From IMG/VR virus record IMGVR_UViG_3300037804_000222, positions 26,772 to 90,771 of that record: a stretch of 64,000 bases of DNA; one strand, written 5' to 3'. Of the stretch, positions 48,893-57,457 are shown piece after piece. Position numbers and translations under genes: made by a program. The notes beneath the pieces are model-generated. The model was not told where the DNA came from and ran no database searches. It saw only the letters and a list, made by a program, of their open reading frames with translations. This DNA comes from a virus. Numbering within the stretch: position 1 is the first letter of the stretch; each line of letters starts with the position of its first letter.

Positions 48893-51800
48893 ATGAAAAA
48901 TATTAATATTGATAATGTAGATGCTAAAATAGTAGTTCAAGGAGGACCAGGAGTTGGGCCTGGAGGTGATGGAGGTGATCCCGTTGAGCCAATCGCAGGG
49001 TGTACTGATCCAGCTGCTTGTAATTATAATTCATATGCTACTTATAATAGTGGTTCATGTACTTATCCTGATGAGTATTGTATGAATCTTTCTGGAGGGG
49101 AGGACTATCTAGGAGGTTTTGTAGACGCTGGTGCGGATTGTGAAATGGCTCCATTAAATGTTTGTCCTGGATGTTATATAACAGATTCTGATTGGGGTAT
49201 ACCTCAATATACAAATAATGATGGAGGAACAAATAATGAGTGGTGTGAATATTGTAATGATCCAGATGCACTTAACTATGTTGGTCCGTGGGCTGTTACA
49301 GACCTAATGATAGCAAAACCATCGATGTGTAGATTTGGAGTTTGTTTGACTCCTCAAAATTCAGCTTTAACCGCTTGTAATGTGCATGAGTTTTCTAGTC
49401 AGGTGCCTGGATTTATGGTAGATAATTATGAGCACGATGAAGATAAATGTGTTTATGCGCATACAGGATGTCATTGTGTTCCTGATGGGCAGCAAGGGCC
49501 TGGTGTTACTGCTTGGATAGACTCAGATTACTGTGGAAACTGTATGGATGGGCAGCCATATCCTCCAGCTGTATCTTATCAAGAAGGACTTAGCGAGGAA
49601 TACTGTGATTGCGAGGGTAATGTATTTTCAGAATATTGTAATTGTTCAGGAACTCAACCTGCTGCAAATTGTGACTGTGAAGGCAACCTAATATCTAGTG
49701 CTTATTGTGATTGTGCTGCAGAGCAGCCTACAAGTTCTATTTGTGGGTGTGACGGAGGTGCTACAGGTACTACATTACCTGCGTATCCTACAATTTCAAC
49801 TTTTGATACTGTTGGGAATACAATCTCTGTTTATGATAATATTCCTGGAGGGCAAGTTGCTTGTGATTGTGACGGTTCTGAAACTCCCACTGCTTACTAT
49901 CTCGATGTTGATGGAGATGGATATGGGTGGTCAGGCGACGGCGCAATATATGTATGTACTGCACAACTAGAGGGAGGATCATTAAATATTTCAACTCCTG
50001 GGGCACCAGCAGCTGGTGGATGGTCTACATCTCAATCTGCTTGTGCAGATGCCGATAAAGATTGTAATGGTACTTGTCCAAGTGAATATATTAGTTCTTA
50101 TGGTGCAAATGTGCCAGCCCAACTTAATAGTTGTACTGAATGTATCTCTCCTTCTGGGCAAATAGGAAACTGGGATACAGAATGTTGTTTTAATAATGTA
50201 TTTCAATATGGGCCTTCTGGAGAGGGTTCTTGTCAGGTATGTAATGACGCTTACTGGGGAGTGGGTGCCTATAGTGATGGCGTAGTTTCGGGGGCTATGA
50301 GTGTTGATAGTACTAGTAACACAGACTCTTCTTCAATTAACACTCAACGCGTTTTGTATCAAACCAATGTACCTAATACTGATAGTTCTTCACAAGATTG
50401 GCTCACAGATCATTTCTTTACTTGCAATTGTGCAAATCTTGTAGGAGCAAATTACTATACCGACGATATAGAAAATACAATGTATATAGGGGATGCATGT
50501 GCTTCCTGTTTACAAAAAAATAGTGATGACTTTAAAACTATAGTTACTGATGTTCAGGTAAGTGCTCAATTAGGGGCGAATGGTATAGTTCAAAACGGAG
50601 CGGGGCAATATTTCTGTGACTGTAATGCATCTACTCCTGTAGTTCCTGGAGGGGGATGTTGTGCAGGTAAAGTATTAGCTTGTAATGGACAGTGTTATTA
50701 CCCAGGCTCAGAAGCTGCACCTGTAGATGTGGGATGTGGTTGCGGAGAACCAGAACCAGATGAATGTGGTGTTTGCGCAGGAGGCGGAATTCCTGGAGGA
50801 AATTGCGATTGTAATGGAAATATTCTTGACTGTGCGGGAGACTGTGGAGGAAGTGCAGTAGAAGATGAATGCGGGGTTTGTAATGGAAATAATAGCAGCT
50901 GTACTGGATGTATGGATCCTGATGCTGAAAATTATGATTCAGATGCAACTATAGAATGTGATACTTGTTGTACATACCTCACTGCTAATTTACTTCAATT
51001 AATACAAGCAGATACAGATGCAGACGCTACTGGAGAAGTAGTTTCTCAAGATAATCTTGTCACTCCTTTTACTATGCTGCAATCAGTATTTTCTGAATAT
51101 TATACAGATGTAATCTCTAGTTTACAGGTATGGTATCACCACGGAACGATAGACTCTAATCTATCGCCAAATTCTTTGACAGGGCAGGCAATTTATGGGT
51201 GGAAAGAATTCATAGATAATGACTTTATTACAGGACAAGCTGGTTCTGCTAATTATATAACACAAGGAAATAACTTATATCAATGGAAACCCCCAACGAT
51301 TTCTAGTAGAGTTCAAAAAGTCTCTGCTGATAATTTAAAAATTATATGTGAAAACCCTCAAACTAATGGTGTTGTTTCATATAATATTTATGATTCGAAT
51401 AATGTACTAAGCCTTGCAGACATATACTACTATGGGGATGAGGCTGGATTCGCGATGAGTAATCCTTATATAGATCAGTATTACTCAACATTATATACTA
51501 ATAGTTTAGATGGATATGCAGATGTTAGTAAAATTCGGTATTATTTTTATTTTGATGAAACTATAGATCTTAATACCTCAAGTGTAGAGCAAATATTTGG
51601 AGGCTTTTCTGGTGTTGAATTCGTAAAGTATGTGACTGATGTTAGTGGGCAATCCCCCTCATACATGCTATTTGACGATGGGCAAGTTTGGGATAGTATT
51701 GGTAATATACAATCGGGTGTTCTTGGGTACTTAGCTTCAAATGGCCTACATCCTACTCCTACGATAGGAAATACAACTTATATTAATAGTCAGGGAGCAC

Positions 51801-53245
51801 AGGTTACGGGCTCGGTAGAATCTATACCTGTATATCACGTATATGAAATAACTGTTCGTGATGCAGAAGAGTTTATTATAGATTTAACTGAAATTCCTTT
51901 CCTTTTAGCGCCTGCAGATATTGAAGGGTGTATGAACATGACCGCATGTAATTATAACCCTAATGCAACCATAGGAAATGAAAGTATGTGTAATTTCCCA
52001 GTACCAGGTTATTATTGTGATGGTTCGTCTATTCCTGTAGAGGGATGTATGGATGTTGCAGCAGAGAATTATAATCCTAGTGCAAATGTAGATACAGAAA
52101 ATGTTTGTATTTATTCTGGGTGTACAGATCCATTAGCACTTAATTATAATGTAGTAGCAACAGTTGATGATGATTCCTGTGTGCTGCCTGCGATATGCGA
52201 TGGATTACCTTTAACTCCTATATGTTGTGAAAGCGGATTTACAAATTCTACAACTAATTTTACTTTATTAGATAATATTCCTATATCAAATGAGGAATGT
52301 GAAATTTGCGATTCTTCTATATGTGCAAATGAAAATAATACTGTTTATATATGCTGTGCAGAAGATGCTATTAATACATATGCTGGAGATTTTATAGAGG
52401 GAGTAACAATATGCTCGTCGACTGTATGTGATTTTGAAAGCCCAGAGCCTTCAACATTACATATTAAGACCGCTATAGCTAAACCTTACGAGGTAACTCC
52501 AGCTATGCTCGAAACGTTACAATGGGTAATTTATGATACTTCAGCAAATATAGTAGCAAGCTCATCTTTTATATCTAGTGAAGCAGCAGCTGCTCATTGG
52601 CTTAGTCCTATGTATGGTGTGTCGCAAGTTTCGGAAATACGTAATATTGATAACATAGATACAAATAGTGGTTGTTTATGGTTTATACCTATTGGGTATA
52701 AAGAAAATCCTATATGGGATTATGTGCAGCTGGAAGTTATGTACGGAAATAATCCAATACATAAACTTTATGGTAAACATTCAATTCCTATAAGACTGGG
52801 TACATATGAAATTCTAGGAGGCCCTTCTATATATCCAACAGGAGAGAATTATTCTTCATCTACTGAAAAAGGGTCGGTTAAAATAACTCAATATGGAGAA
52901 TGTGAGTTAGATTGTGATAAAAATACGGTTGCTTTACAGACAGAGTTTTGTGAATTCCCATTAAGAAAAGATGTTATAGAATTCACAGAAGTATTTTTAA
53001 TAGTTGAAACTTCACAACAAGACGGAGATTTTTCACAATCTTCTGTTGTAATCTACAATTTAGATACTGGAGATATAATAACAGAGGTTGTAGGGTTGAG
53101 TAGTAACTCTACTTACAGTAAAAGATTTGTAATATTGAAAGATACTTCTATAGGTATTAAGGCTGTTGGAAACGGTACTACGCCTTTATCTTACAAATTG
53201 ATAAGCGAGTTTGGAAAAGTAATAACTACAAAAGTAATATTATAA
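48893..53245 (+). CDS. giant cysteine-rich repeat protein, 1450 aa
   Basis: The largest gene of the window and extremely Cys-rich in the first ~700 residues. It has GCTDPAACNYNSYATYNSGS near the start, then YCDCEGN / CNCSG / CDCEGN repeats (~230-290), DVDGDGYGWSGDG (calcium-loop-like), DCAGDCGGSAVEDECGVC (~640-660), GCMDPDAENYDSDAT, and after a Cys-poor middle (~700-1010) more GCMN/GCMD/GCTD repeats at ~1020-1095. These are motifs of secreted Bacteroidota proteins. It would be an extended, disulphide-linked adhesin or fibre; two further Cys clusters follow near ~1105-1180. Confidence 0.7.
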   Translation: MKNINIDNVDAKIVVQGGPGVGPGGDGGDPVEPIAGCTDPAACNYNSYATYNSGSCTYPDEYCMNLSGGEDYLGGFVDAGADCEMAPLNVCPGCYITDSDWGIPQYTNNDGGTNNEWCEYCNDPDALNYVGPWAVTDLMIAKPSMCRFGVCLTPQNSALTACNVHEFSSQVPGFMVDNYEHDEDKCVYAHTGCHCVPDGQQGPGVTAWIDSDYCGNCMDGQPYPPAVSYQEGLSEEYCDCEGNVFSEYCNCSGTQPAANCDCEGNLISSAYCDCAAEQPTSSICGCDGGATGTTLPAYPTISTFDTVGNTISVYDNIPGGQVACDCDGSETPTAYYLDVDGDGYGWSGDGAIYVCTAQLEGGSLNISTPGAPAAGGWSTSQSACADADKDCNGTCPSEYISSYGANVPAQLNSCTECISPSGQIGNWDTECCFNNVFQYGPSGEGSCQVCNDAYWGVGAYSDGVVSGAMSVDSTSNTDSSSINTQRVLYQTNVPNTDSSSQDWLTDHFFTCNCANLVGANYYTDDIENTMYIGDACASCLQKNSDDFKTIVTDVQVSAQLGANGIVQNGAGQYFCDCNASTPVVPGGGCCAGKVLACNGQCYYPGSEAAPVDVGCGCGEPEPDECGVCAGGGIPGGNCDCNGNILDCAGDCGGSAVEDECGVCNGNNSSCTGCMDPDAENYDSDATIECDTCCTYLTANLLQLIQADTDADATGEVVSQDNLVTPFTMLQSVFSEYYTDVISSLQVWYHHGTIDSNLSPNSLTGQAIYGWKEFIDNDFITGQAGSANYITQGNNLYQWKPPTISSRVQKVSADNLKIICENPQTNGVVSYNIYDSNNVLSLADIYYYGDEAGFAMSNPYIDQYYSTLYTNSLDGYADVSKIRYYFYFDETIDLNTSSVEQIFGGFSGVEFVKYVTDVSGQSPSYMLFDDGQVWDSIGNIQSGVLGYLASNGLHPTPTIGNTTYINSQGAQVTGSVESIPVYHVYEITVRDAEEFIIDLTEIPFLLAPADIEGCMNMTACNYNPNATIGNESMCNFPVPGYYCDGSSIPVEGCMDVAAENYNPSANVDTENVCIYSGCTDPLALNYNVVATVDDDSCVLPAICDGLPLTPICCESGFTNSTTNFTLLDNIPISNEECEICDSSICANENNTVYICCAEDAINTYAGDFIEGVTICSSTVCDFESPEPSTLHIKTAIAKPYEVTPAMLETLQWVIYDTSANIVASSSFISSEAAAAHWLSPMYGVSQVSEIRNIDNIDTNSGCLWFIPIGYKENPIWDYVQLEVMYGNNPIHKLYGKHSIPIRLGTYEILGGPSIYPTGENYSSSTEKGSVKITQYGECELDCDKNTVALQTEFCEFPLRKDVIEFTEVFLIVETSQQDGDFSQSSVVIYNLDTGDIITEVVGLSSNSTYSKRFVILKDTSIGIKAVGNGTTPLSYKLISEFGKVITTKVIL

Positions 53246-53565
53246 TGGCAACAACATTTGAAGCTTTAACATTAAGTTTAAAAGTATACGGATGTACAAA
53301 TTCCGAATCTATTAACTACGATTCTACAGCAGAGGTAGATAACGGAATGTGTATAGACGCCGCTTTTACATCTTGTATAGAAGACGCAGTATTTAATTCT
53401 TCTCTAAAAGATTGTGAATTAGATAAAAATAAAAGGCACTTAGAAGTATATACGTATTATCAATCATTGCTTGCAGCTTTAAAAGAAAAAAATCAAGTTA
53501 AGATTGATATGTATAAAGATAAATTGGCAGAGCTATGCAATGCTGAATATTGTGAATCATGTTAA
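53245..53565 (+). CDS. small protein with one GCTN repeat, 106 aa
   Basis: KVYGCTNSESINYDSTAEV, then CI, is one Cys repeat at the N-terminus, followed by a charged coiled-coil-like helix (YYQSLLAALKEKNQVKIDMY) and a terminal C-x5-C-x2-C (LCNAEYCESC). It overlaps the 1450-aa gene's last base (TAATG). It could pair with it through disulphides or act as its chaperone. Confidence 0.6.
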   Translation: MATTFEALTLSLKVYGCTNSESINYDSTAEVDNGMCIDAAFTSCIEDAVFNSSLKDCELDKNKRHLEVYTYYQSLLAALKEKNQVKIDMYKDKLAELCNAEYCESC

Positions 53566-53576
53566 AATAAAATAAA

Positions 53577-53936
53577 ATGGATAGAAATAGAGATTTAGCT
53601 AAAGTATTAGCAAGAATAGAAACTAAGATACAAAATCAAATGGATCTGGATTACTCTCGTCATGGGATAACATTTGTTGCTGATGATGATGAGAATGATT
53701 ATACTAGCGCTGATTATGCATATGGGTGGTACGGATTAAAAGTAGATTCAACTGCTACTACTCATGGGGCAAAATTTGACGTTTTAACTATTGACGGAGT
53801 AGATTGCTCAACTACTGTATTAGCAGCTGGAGACACTTTGTATGGAAAAATAACAGCACTTAGAATGCACAGTGATGCAGATTGCAATGTATTTTTATTA
53901 AAAAGAGCTTCTATAGCTTCAAATCTTATAGACTAA
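53577..53936 (+). CDS. small structural protein, 119 aa
   Basis: A helical N-terminus (RDLAKVLARIETKIQNQMD) followed by a beta-rich domain with DDDENDYTSADYAYGWYGL and DGVDCSTTVLAAGDTLYG. The 'GWYGLKV... AGDTLYGKIT' arrangement is typical of phage baseplate/fibre or decoration proteins. No confident family. Confidence 0.55.
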   Translation: MDRNRDLAKVLARIETKIQNQMDLDYSRHGITFVADDDENDYTSADYAYGWYGLKVDSTATTHGAKFDVLTIDGVDCSTTVLAAGDTLYGKITALRMHSDADCNVFLLKRASIASNLID

Positions 53937-54241
53937 TGGGATACGGTAATGGTAATAAACCAGTGGCAGAATCTAGCAGAAGAGTTGTTAAATTCAAATC
54001 TTTATATAAAAAAGCTTTTGGTACTTTCTATACGAATGCTGCTGCCACTAGTGGAAATTGCGCAGTTACATGTCTCTCTCGAAAATTGAAAGGGGCAAAT
54101 GGAACTTTTGCCTTCCGAAAGGGGAATCCAAATGTTATGTTCACATCTGATGATGGAAGAACTGTTGAAAAATTTAGTCTTCGTAATTTAACTTCTAACT
54201 CGACATATAGAGGTGTACATGGAGTAACATTTAGCGCTTAA
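53936..54241 (+). CDS. small protein, 101 aa
   Basis: Start ATG at 53936, overlapping the previous stop (TAATG); an upstream ATG at 53882 lies inside the previous gene. Basic N-terminus (ESSRRVVKFKSLYKKAFG), then Ala/Gly/Thr-rich with one Cys pair (GNCAVTCLS). Unrecognised; probably a structural partner of the 119-aa protein. Confidence 0.5.
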   Translation: MGYGNGNKPVAESSRRVVKFKSLYKKAFGTFYTNAAATSGNCAVTCLSRKLKGANGTFAFRKGNPNVMFTSDDGRTVEKFSLRNLTSNSTYRGVHGVTFSA

Positions 54242-54242
54242 T

Positions 54243-55259
54243 ATGAAAAATATATTATACATACTTTTATTACTTACTACTGTAGCACAAGCACAGATAT
54301 TTAGATTTTCTACATTCTATGCTAGTATAAATACAGGTTCTCCTTTTGCAGAGAATCAACAGTTTATGGTTGATGGAGTAGCGGGTTCAGGACAGCTTGT
54401 AGAGATTACACAAGTTAGTGAGCCTAACTTTAATTTAACTGTAGGGCTTAGAAAGATAGCTAGGTTTGATTATCAAGTTAAGAAGGGTAGATTTTATACT
54501 GGAACAGAGAATGAGATAAGCGATTACGCTACTGTATCTAATGCTCCTGGATTAGAGTATTTGTTAGAGTACTCCACACTTCGTAATAGAGGAATGGAGT
54601 TCCAACAGCATGAGTATAAAGTGAGATATATATCAAATCACTTTACAGCCCGAGCTGCTTATGTAGACGACGGCTTAATAGATTTAAAATATACACAGGG
54701 CGAGTTTAGGCTACGTAAAAATCTGGGAGGTTTAGATTTTACATTAGGCGTGGCCCATCGTTCCCACCCTGTATATGGATACTCTCCTGTACAGGCATGG
54801 TTTGCAATTCCAGAGAATAAGCATTGGTGGCAGTTAGCTAATGACTTTGGGTTTTACAGTGATGATAATGAGTGTTGGACTAGAGACAATATGTGTGTGG
54901 CAGTATCAGATGTAGAGTTTTATACATATCACTTCACTAAAGCTGTAAACGAATACAATAGGCGGCAACTTAAATCTATGGGCCTTCAGCAGGAAGTTTC
55001 TGGTGTAATAGGAGCTGACTATTATAAATATAAAGATAATCTATGGTTACATACCTGGTGCTCTATTTATCCTATTCATAAAGGATTAAATGATTTTTCT
55101 TATGAGTATGAGAATAACAAAGTAGAGTGGGATGTAGGTGTGATTATAGGAAGTAAAATAAACAACCACTTAGGAGTATTCTTAGAAGGAAGACATCTGA
55201 AGTATTGGGATATAAAGTCTTATGAATGTAAGGCGGGTATTAATTATTTAATTTTCTGA
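54243..55259 (+). CDS. exported, outer-membrane beta-barrel-like protein, 338 aa
   Basis: Starts with a classical signal peptide (MKNILYILLLLTTVAQAQ, cleavage near A17-Q18) and continues as alternating-polarity strands rich in Tyr and Gly, ending in a final aromatic residue (YLIF), as bacterial outer-membrane barrels do. So the phage exports a protein that is likely inserted in the host outer membrane. Possible roles: superinfection exclusion, receptor masking, or assistance of lysis. No close family recognised. The 48-aa gene's ATG overlaps its stop (TGATG). Confidence 0.6.
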   Translation: MKNILYILLLLTTVAQAQIFRFSTFYASINTGSPFAENQQFMVDGVAGSGQLVEITQVSEPNFNLTVGLRKIARFDYQVKKGRFYTGTENEISDYATVSNAPGLEYLLEYSTLRNRGMEFQQHEYKVRYISNHFTARAAYVDDGLIDLKYTQGEFRLRKNLGGLDFTLGVAHRSHPVYGYSPVQAWFAIPENKHWWQLANDFGFYSDDNECWTRDNMCVAVSDVEFYTYHFTKAVNEYNRRQLKSMGLQQEVSGVIGADYYKYKDNLWLHTWCSIYPIHKGLNDFSYEYENNKVEWDVGVIIGSKINNHLGVFLEGRHLKYWDIKSYECKAGINYLIF

Positions 55260-55405
55260 TGAGTAAAAAGTATAAATGGGTAAACTTAACGCCCGATGAG
55301 ATTTGGGAACAGACATCTCCTAAAGTTCATAAGAACAAGAAAAAGTATAGTAAAAAAAAGAAATTTAAAGATGAAGACGATTATGGAAATTTTCAAAGAC
55401 GATAA
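55259..55405 (+). CDS. small basic/acidic protein, 48 aa
   Basis: ATG at 55259. Very charged: a Lys-rich middle (HKNKKKYSKKKKF) ending in an acidic patch (KDEDDYGNFQRR). It overlaps the start of the next gene. Unknown function. Confidence 0.5.
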   Translation: MSKKYKWVNLTPDEIWEQTSPKVHKNKKKYSKKKKFKDEDDYGNFQRR

Positions 55406-55598
55406 TAATTGGAATGAAAAAGCTATTGTAGGGTTTGTAGCTTTTGCTATAATGTGTCTTATAATGGTAGCTGATCTTGTCACGGGTTGGATAGGTGAAG
55501 ATTTAGTAATAAATGAGTTTGTATATGATTCATTCGTATGGGTTGTACTTGGTTGCTTTGGTATATCAGGGGTAGAAAAATTTGCTAACAAAAAGTAA
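55371..55598 (+). CDS. small membrane protein, possible holin, 75 aa
   Basis: I use the ATG at 55371 (an upstream ATG at 55296 would overlap the 48-aa gene heavily). Two hydrophobic stretches (IVGFVAFAIMCLIMVADLV, SFVWVVLGCFGI) with a charged N- and C-terminus (KDDNNWNEKA, EKFANKK). Small, two-segment membrane proteins in a lysis cassette are commonly holins. A clearer holin candidate is at 57454. Confidence 0.55.
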   Translation: MKTIMEIFKDDNNWNEKAIVGFVAFAIMCLIMVADLVTGWIGEDLVINEFVYDSFVWVVLGCFGISGVEKFANKK

Positions 55599-55822
55599 TG
55601 GTATCAATAGGAATGATAGAACTAGTTATAGGAGTAGCAGTAATACTAGCTACCGCCATGGGATTATGGATAAATTTAAATAATGAATGTACTAAGATAA
55701 AATCAAGAGTATATCAATTAGAACAGTCAGATTCAGAGCTTAAATCACTTTTAGCAGACATATCTGCTAGATTACATGCGATTGAATTATTATTGGCTGC
55801 AAACCAAATAAAAGAAAAGTAA
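55598..55822 (+). CDS. membrane-anchored coiled-coil protein, 74 aa
   Basis: One N-terminal membrane segment (MIELVIGVAVILATAMGLWI), then a coiled coil (RVYQLEQSDSELKSLLADIS). Organisation resembles small phage membrane-coiled-coil proteins (possible spanin-like or holin accessory). It is coupled to both neighbours (TAATG). Confidence 0.55.
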   Translation: MVSIGMIELVIGVAVILATAMGLWINLNNECTKIKSRVYQLEQSDSELKSLLADISARLHAIELLLAANQIKEK

Positions 55823-56100
55823 TGGCAAAAGAATTAAATGAAGATACAAGTTTTAATGTAAGTATTAAAACATTAGCAGGGATAGGATTTGGGATAGCTA
55901 CTATTGTAGGTATGTGGTTCGCTCTTCAGGCAGACATAGCAGAGGCTAAGAAATTACCTGAGCCCCCAGACCCAGAAATTACTAGAATGGAGTTTGATAT
56001 GAAAGATCAATTGATACGCCAAACTATTATGACTACTCAAGATGATGTTTCTGAAATCAAGGAAGATATTAAAATGATTAAAGAAAAATTATATGAATAA
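55822..56100 (+). CDS. membrane-anchored coiled-coil protein, 92 aa
   Basis: A single membrane segment near residues 15-35 (IGFGIATIVGMWFAL) and a C-terminal coiled coil (DVSEIKEDIKMIKEKL). Very similar in plan to the 74-aa gene before it, perhaps by duplication, though the sequences show little identity. It overlaps the thioredoxin-like gene by 8 bp. Confidence 0.55.
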   Translation: MAKELNEDTSFNVSIKTLAGIGFGIATIVGMWFALQADIAEAKKLPEPPDPEITRMEFDMKDQLIRQTIMTTQDDVSEIKEDIKMIKEKLYE

Positions 56101-56461
56101 GCTATTACTTATATTACTACTGCCTTTAAATATATTTGCCCAGGAGTTTGTGAGTTCTGGGGAATTTGATAATAAAGTTGCGAAAGGAATTACTATTATA
56201 GAATTTTGGGCAGAGTGGAATAAAAGTAATGAATGCTCCTATTTATCTCAATTAAATGACTGTCAAGTATATAAGATTGATGTGTTAAAACACTCAAATA
56301 TCCAAAAGAAATACAAGGTTTTTTCACTTCCGACCCTAATTATTTTTGAAAATGGAAAAGAAATCACTAGATTTGCATCAGACATTACATTTAAACTCCC
56401 CATAGATAAGAAAGGGGTGCAAAAAGAAATCGATAAATTAATTTTTAATAAGTTTCAGTAA
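56093..56461 (+). CDS. exported thioredoxin-like protein with altered CxxC, 122 aa
   Basis: Signal peptide (MNKLLLILLLPLNIFAQ), then a thioredoxin-like fold: ITIIEFWAEW (the strand before the active site), followed by NKSNEC where a redox thioredoxin has WCxxC, then KKYKVFSLPTLIIFENGKE (the cis-Pro loop and following strand). Only one of the two active-site cysteines remains. So it is exported to the periplasm and is unlikely to catalyse disulphide exchange like a normal thioredoxin. It sits in the lysis/export cassette. Confidence 0.7.
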   Translation: MNKLLLILLLPLNIFAQEFVSSGEFDNKVAKGITIIEFWAEWNKSNECSYLSQLNDCQVYKIDVLKHSNIQKKYKVFSLPTLIIFENGKEITRFASDITFKLPIDKKGVQKEIDKLIFNKFQ

Positions 56462-57003
56462 TGAAGAACAGAAGATTAAACGAAGCAAAAGTACTAGTAG
56501 TATGTCTAGTAGTAATTTTTATGTTTATTATAGGCATAGGAAAAGCCAACGCTCAACAGCAACAAGTATTTGTAGAATGTACTTCGGGAGATTTTCCCGA
56601 TGAAGTTACTTGGCAAATCTTAACATGTAATGGTGGAGTATTATTAGAGGGTGGGGCTCCTTTTCTTGGAGCAGTAATTCTTCCCCCTTATTATCAAATC
56701 AATATGCAAGACACTTATGGGGATGGCTGGAACGGAGCTTATCTTTATGTAGATAATATAGAGTATGGATTCTTATCTGATGTGGATTGGATAGATTCTT
56801 TAGGCACTTGGCCTCAAGAGTTTACACAACAACTAGTTGATGTAGGCTGTTTAACTATAGGTATAGAAGAGTTAGAAAGTGCAAATTTTATACCACACAC
56901 TTATTATGATTTACTTGGTAGAAAGGTAACCCCGTCAACAGGTTTGTATTTTGCAACAGATGGAATACTAACTAAAAAAGTATATATAGATGAGATTAAG
57001 TAA
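56461..57003 (+). CDS. exported protein with type IX-like C-terminal signal, 180 aa
   Basis: A signal-peptide-like start (hydrophobic VLVVCLVVIFMFIIGIG, then KANAQ). The middle has NMQDTYGDGWNGAYLYVDN, the 'D(S/T)YGDGWNG' motif common in secreted Bacteroidota proteins. The C-terminus (YYDLLGRKVTPSTGLYFATD... KKVYIDEI) follows the type IX secretion C-terminal domain pattern ('yDllGr.v...sGlY......g...kkv'). If real, the host's type IX system would carry this phage protein to the cell surface. Two Cys (C42, C54). Confidence 0.6.
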   Translation: MKNRRLNEAKVLVVCLVVIFMFIIGIGKANAQQQQVFVECTSGDFPDEVTWQILTCNGGVLLEGGAPFLGAVILPPYYQINMQDTYGDGWNGAYLYVDNIEYGFLSDVDWIDSLGTWPQEFTQQLVDVGCLTIGIEELESANFIPHTYYDLLGRKVTPSTGLYFATDGILTKKVYIDEIK

Positions 57004-57457
57004 AAACTTTGTATTATCTGAAATTACTCATAGCAATACAGCTTTGAGAAAAGGCATTCCTAATGAGCCGACTAAGGAGCATTTAGAAAACCTGCAGCGA
57101 TTAATTACAAACCTTATACAGCCTATGCGGGATGAGCTTGGCCCCATTCGTGTTAGTTCTGGGTATAGAAGCCCTAGATTAAATCGCGCTATCGGGGGAA
57201 GTAAAAAATCGCAACACTGTAAAGGCCAGGCGCTTGACCTCCAGTTTTGGAGAAAGGGCGAGATGTGTAATAAAGAGGTGTACGATTGGGTTCTAAAAAG
57301 TGGTTTAGATTTCGATCAAATGATAAACGAATTTGATTTTTCTTGGATTCATCTATCATTAAGAAAAGATAAAAATAGAAAGCTTGTCTTAGATGCATAT
57401 AAAGATGCAGACGGAGACACTGCTTATAAAACTGCGGATATAATACGAGGAATATGA
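56990..57457 (+). CDS. peptidase M15-type endolysin
   Basis: A 155-residue M15-like L-Ala-D-Glu or D,D-peptidase: SSGYRSPRLNRAIGGSKKSQH, then SQHCKGQALDL with H76 and D83 (SxHxxGxAxD), and a second zinc His in WIHLSL (H121). These are the zinc and substrate motifs of VanY/Peptidase_M15_3-type phage lysins. No signal peptide, so it needs a holin. It overlaps the gene before by 14 bp and the holin gene after by 4 bp: a compact lysis cassette. Confidence 0.85.
   Translation: MRLSKNFVLSEITHSNTALRKGIPNEPTKEHLENLQRLITNLIQPMRDELGPIRVSSGYRSPRLNRAIGGSKKSQHCKGQALDLQFWRKGEMCNKEVYDWVLKSGLDFDQMINEFDFSWIHLSLRKDKNRKLVLDAYKDADGDTAYKTADIIRGI

Noticed and set aside
49038-50948. His/Leu-rich frames and an alternative plus-strand frame within the Cys-rich giant gene
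   Set aside because: They arise from the reverse or shifted reading of Cys/Asp/Gly-rich repeats (runs of His and Leu); low-complexity shadows.
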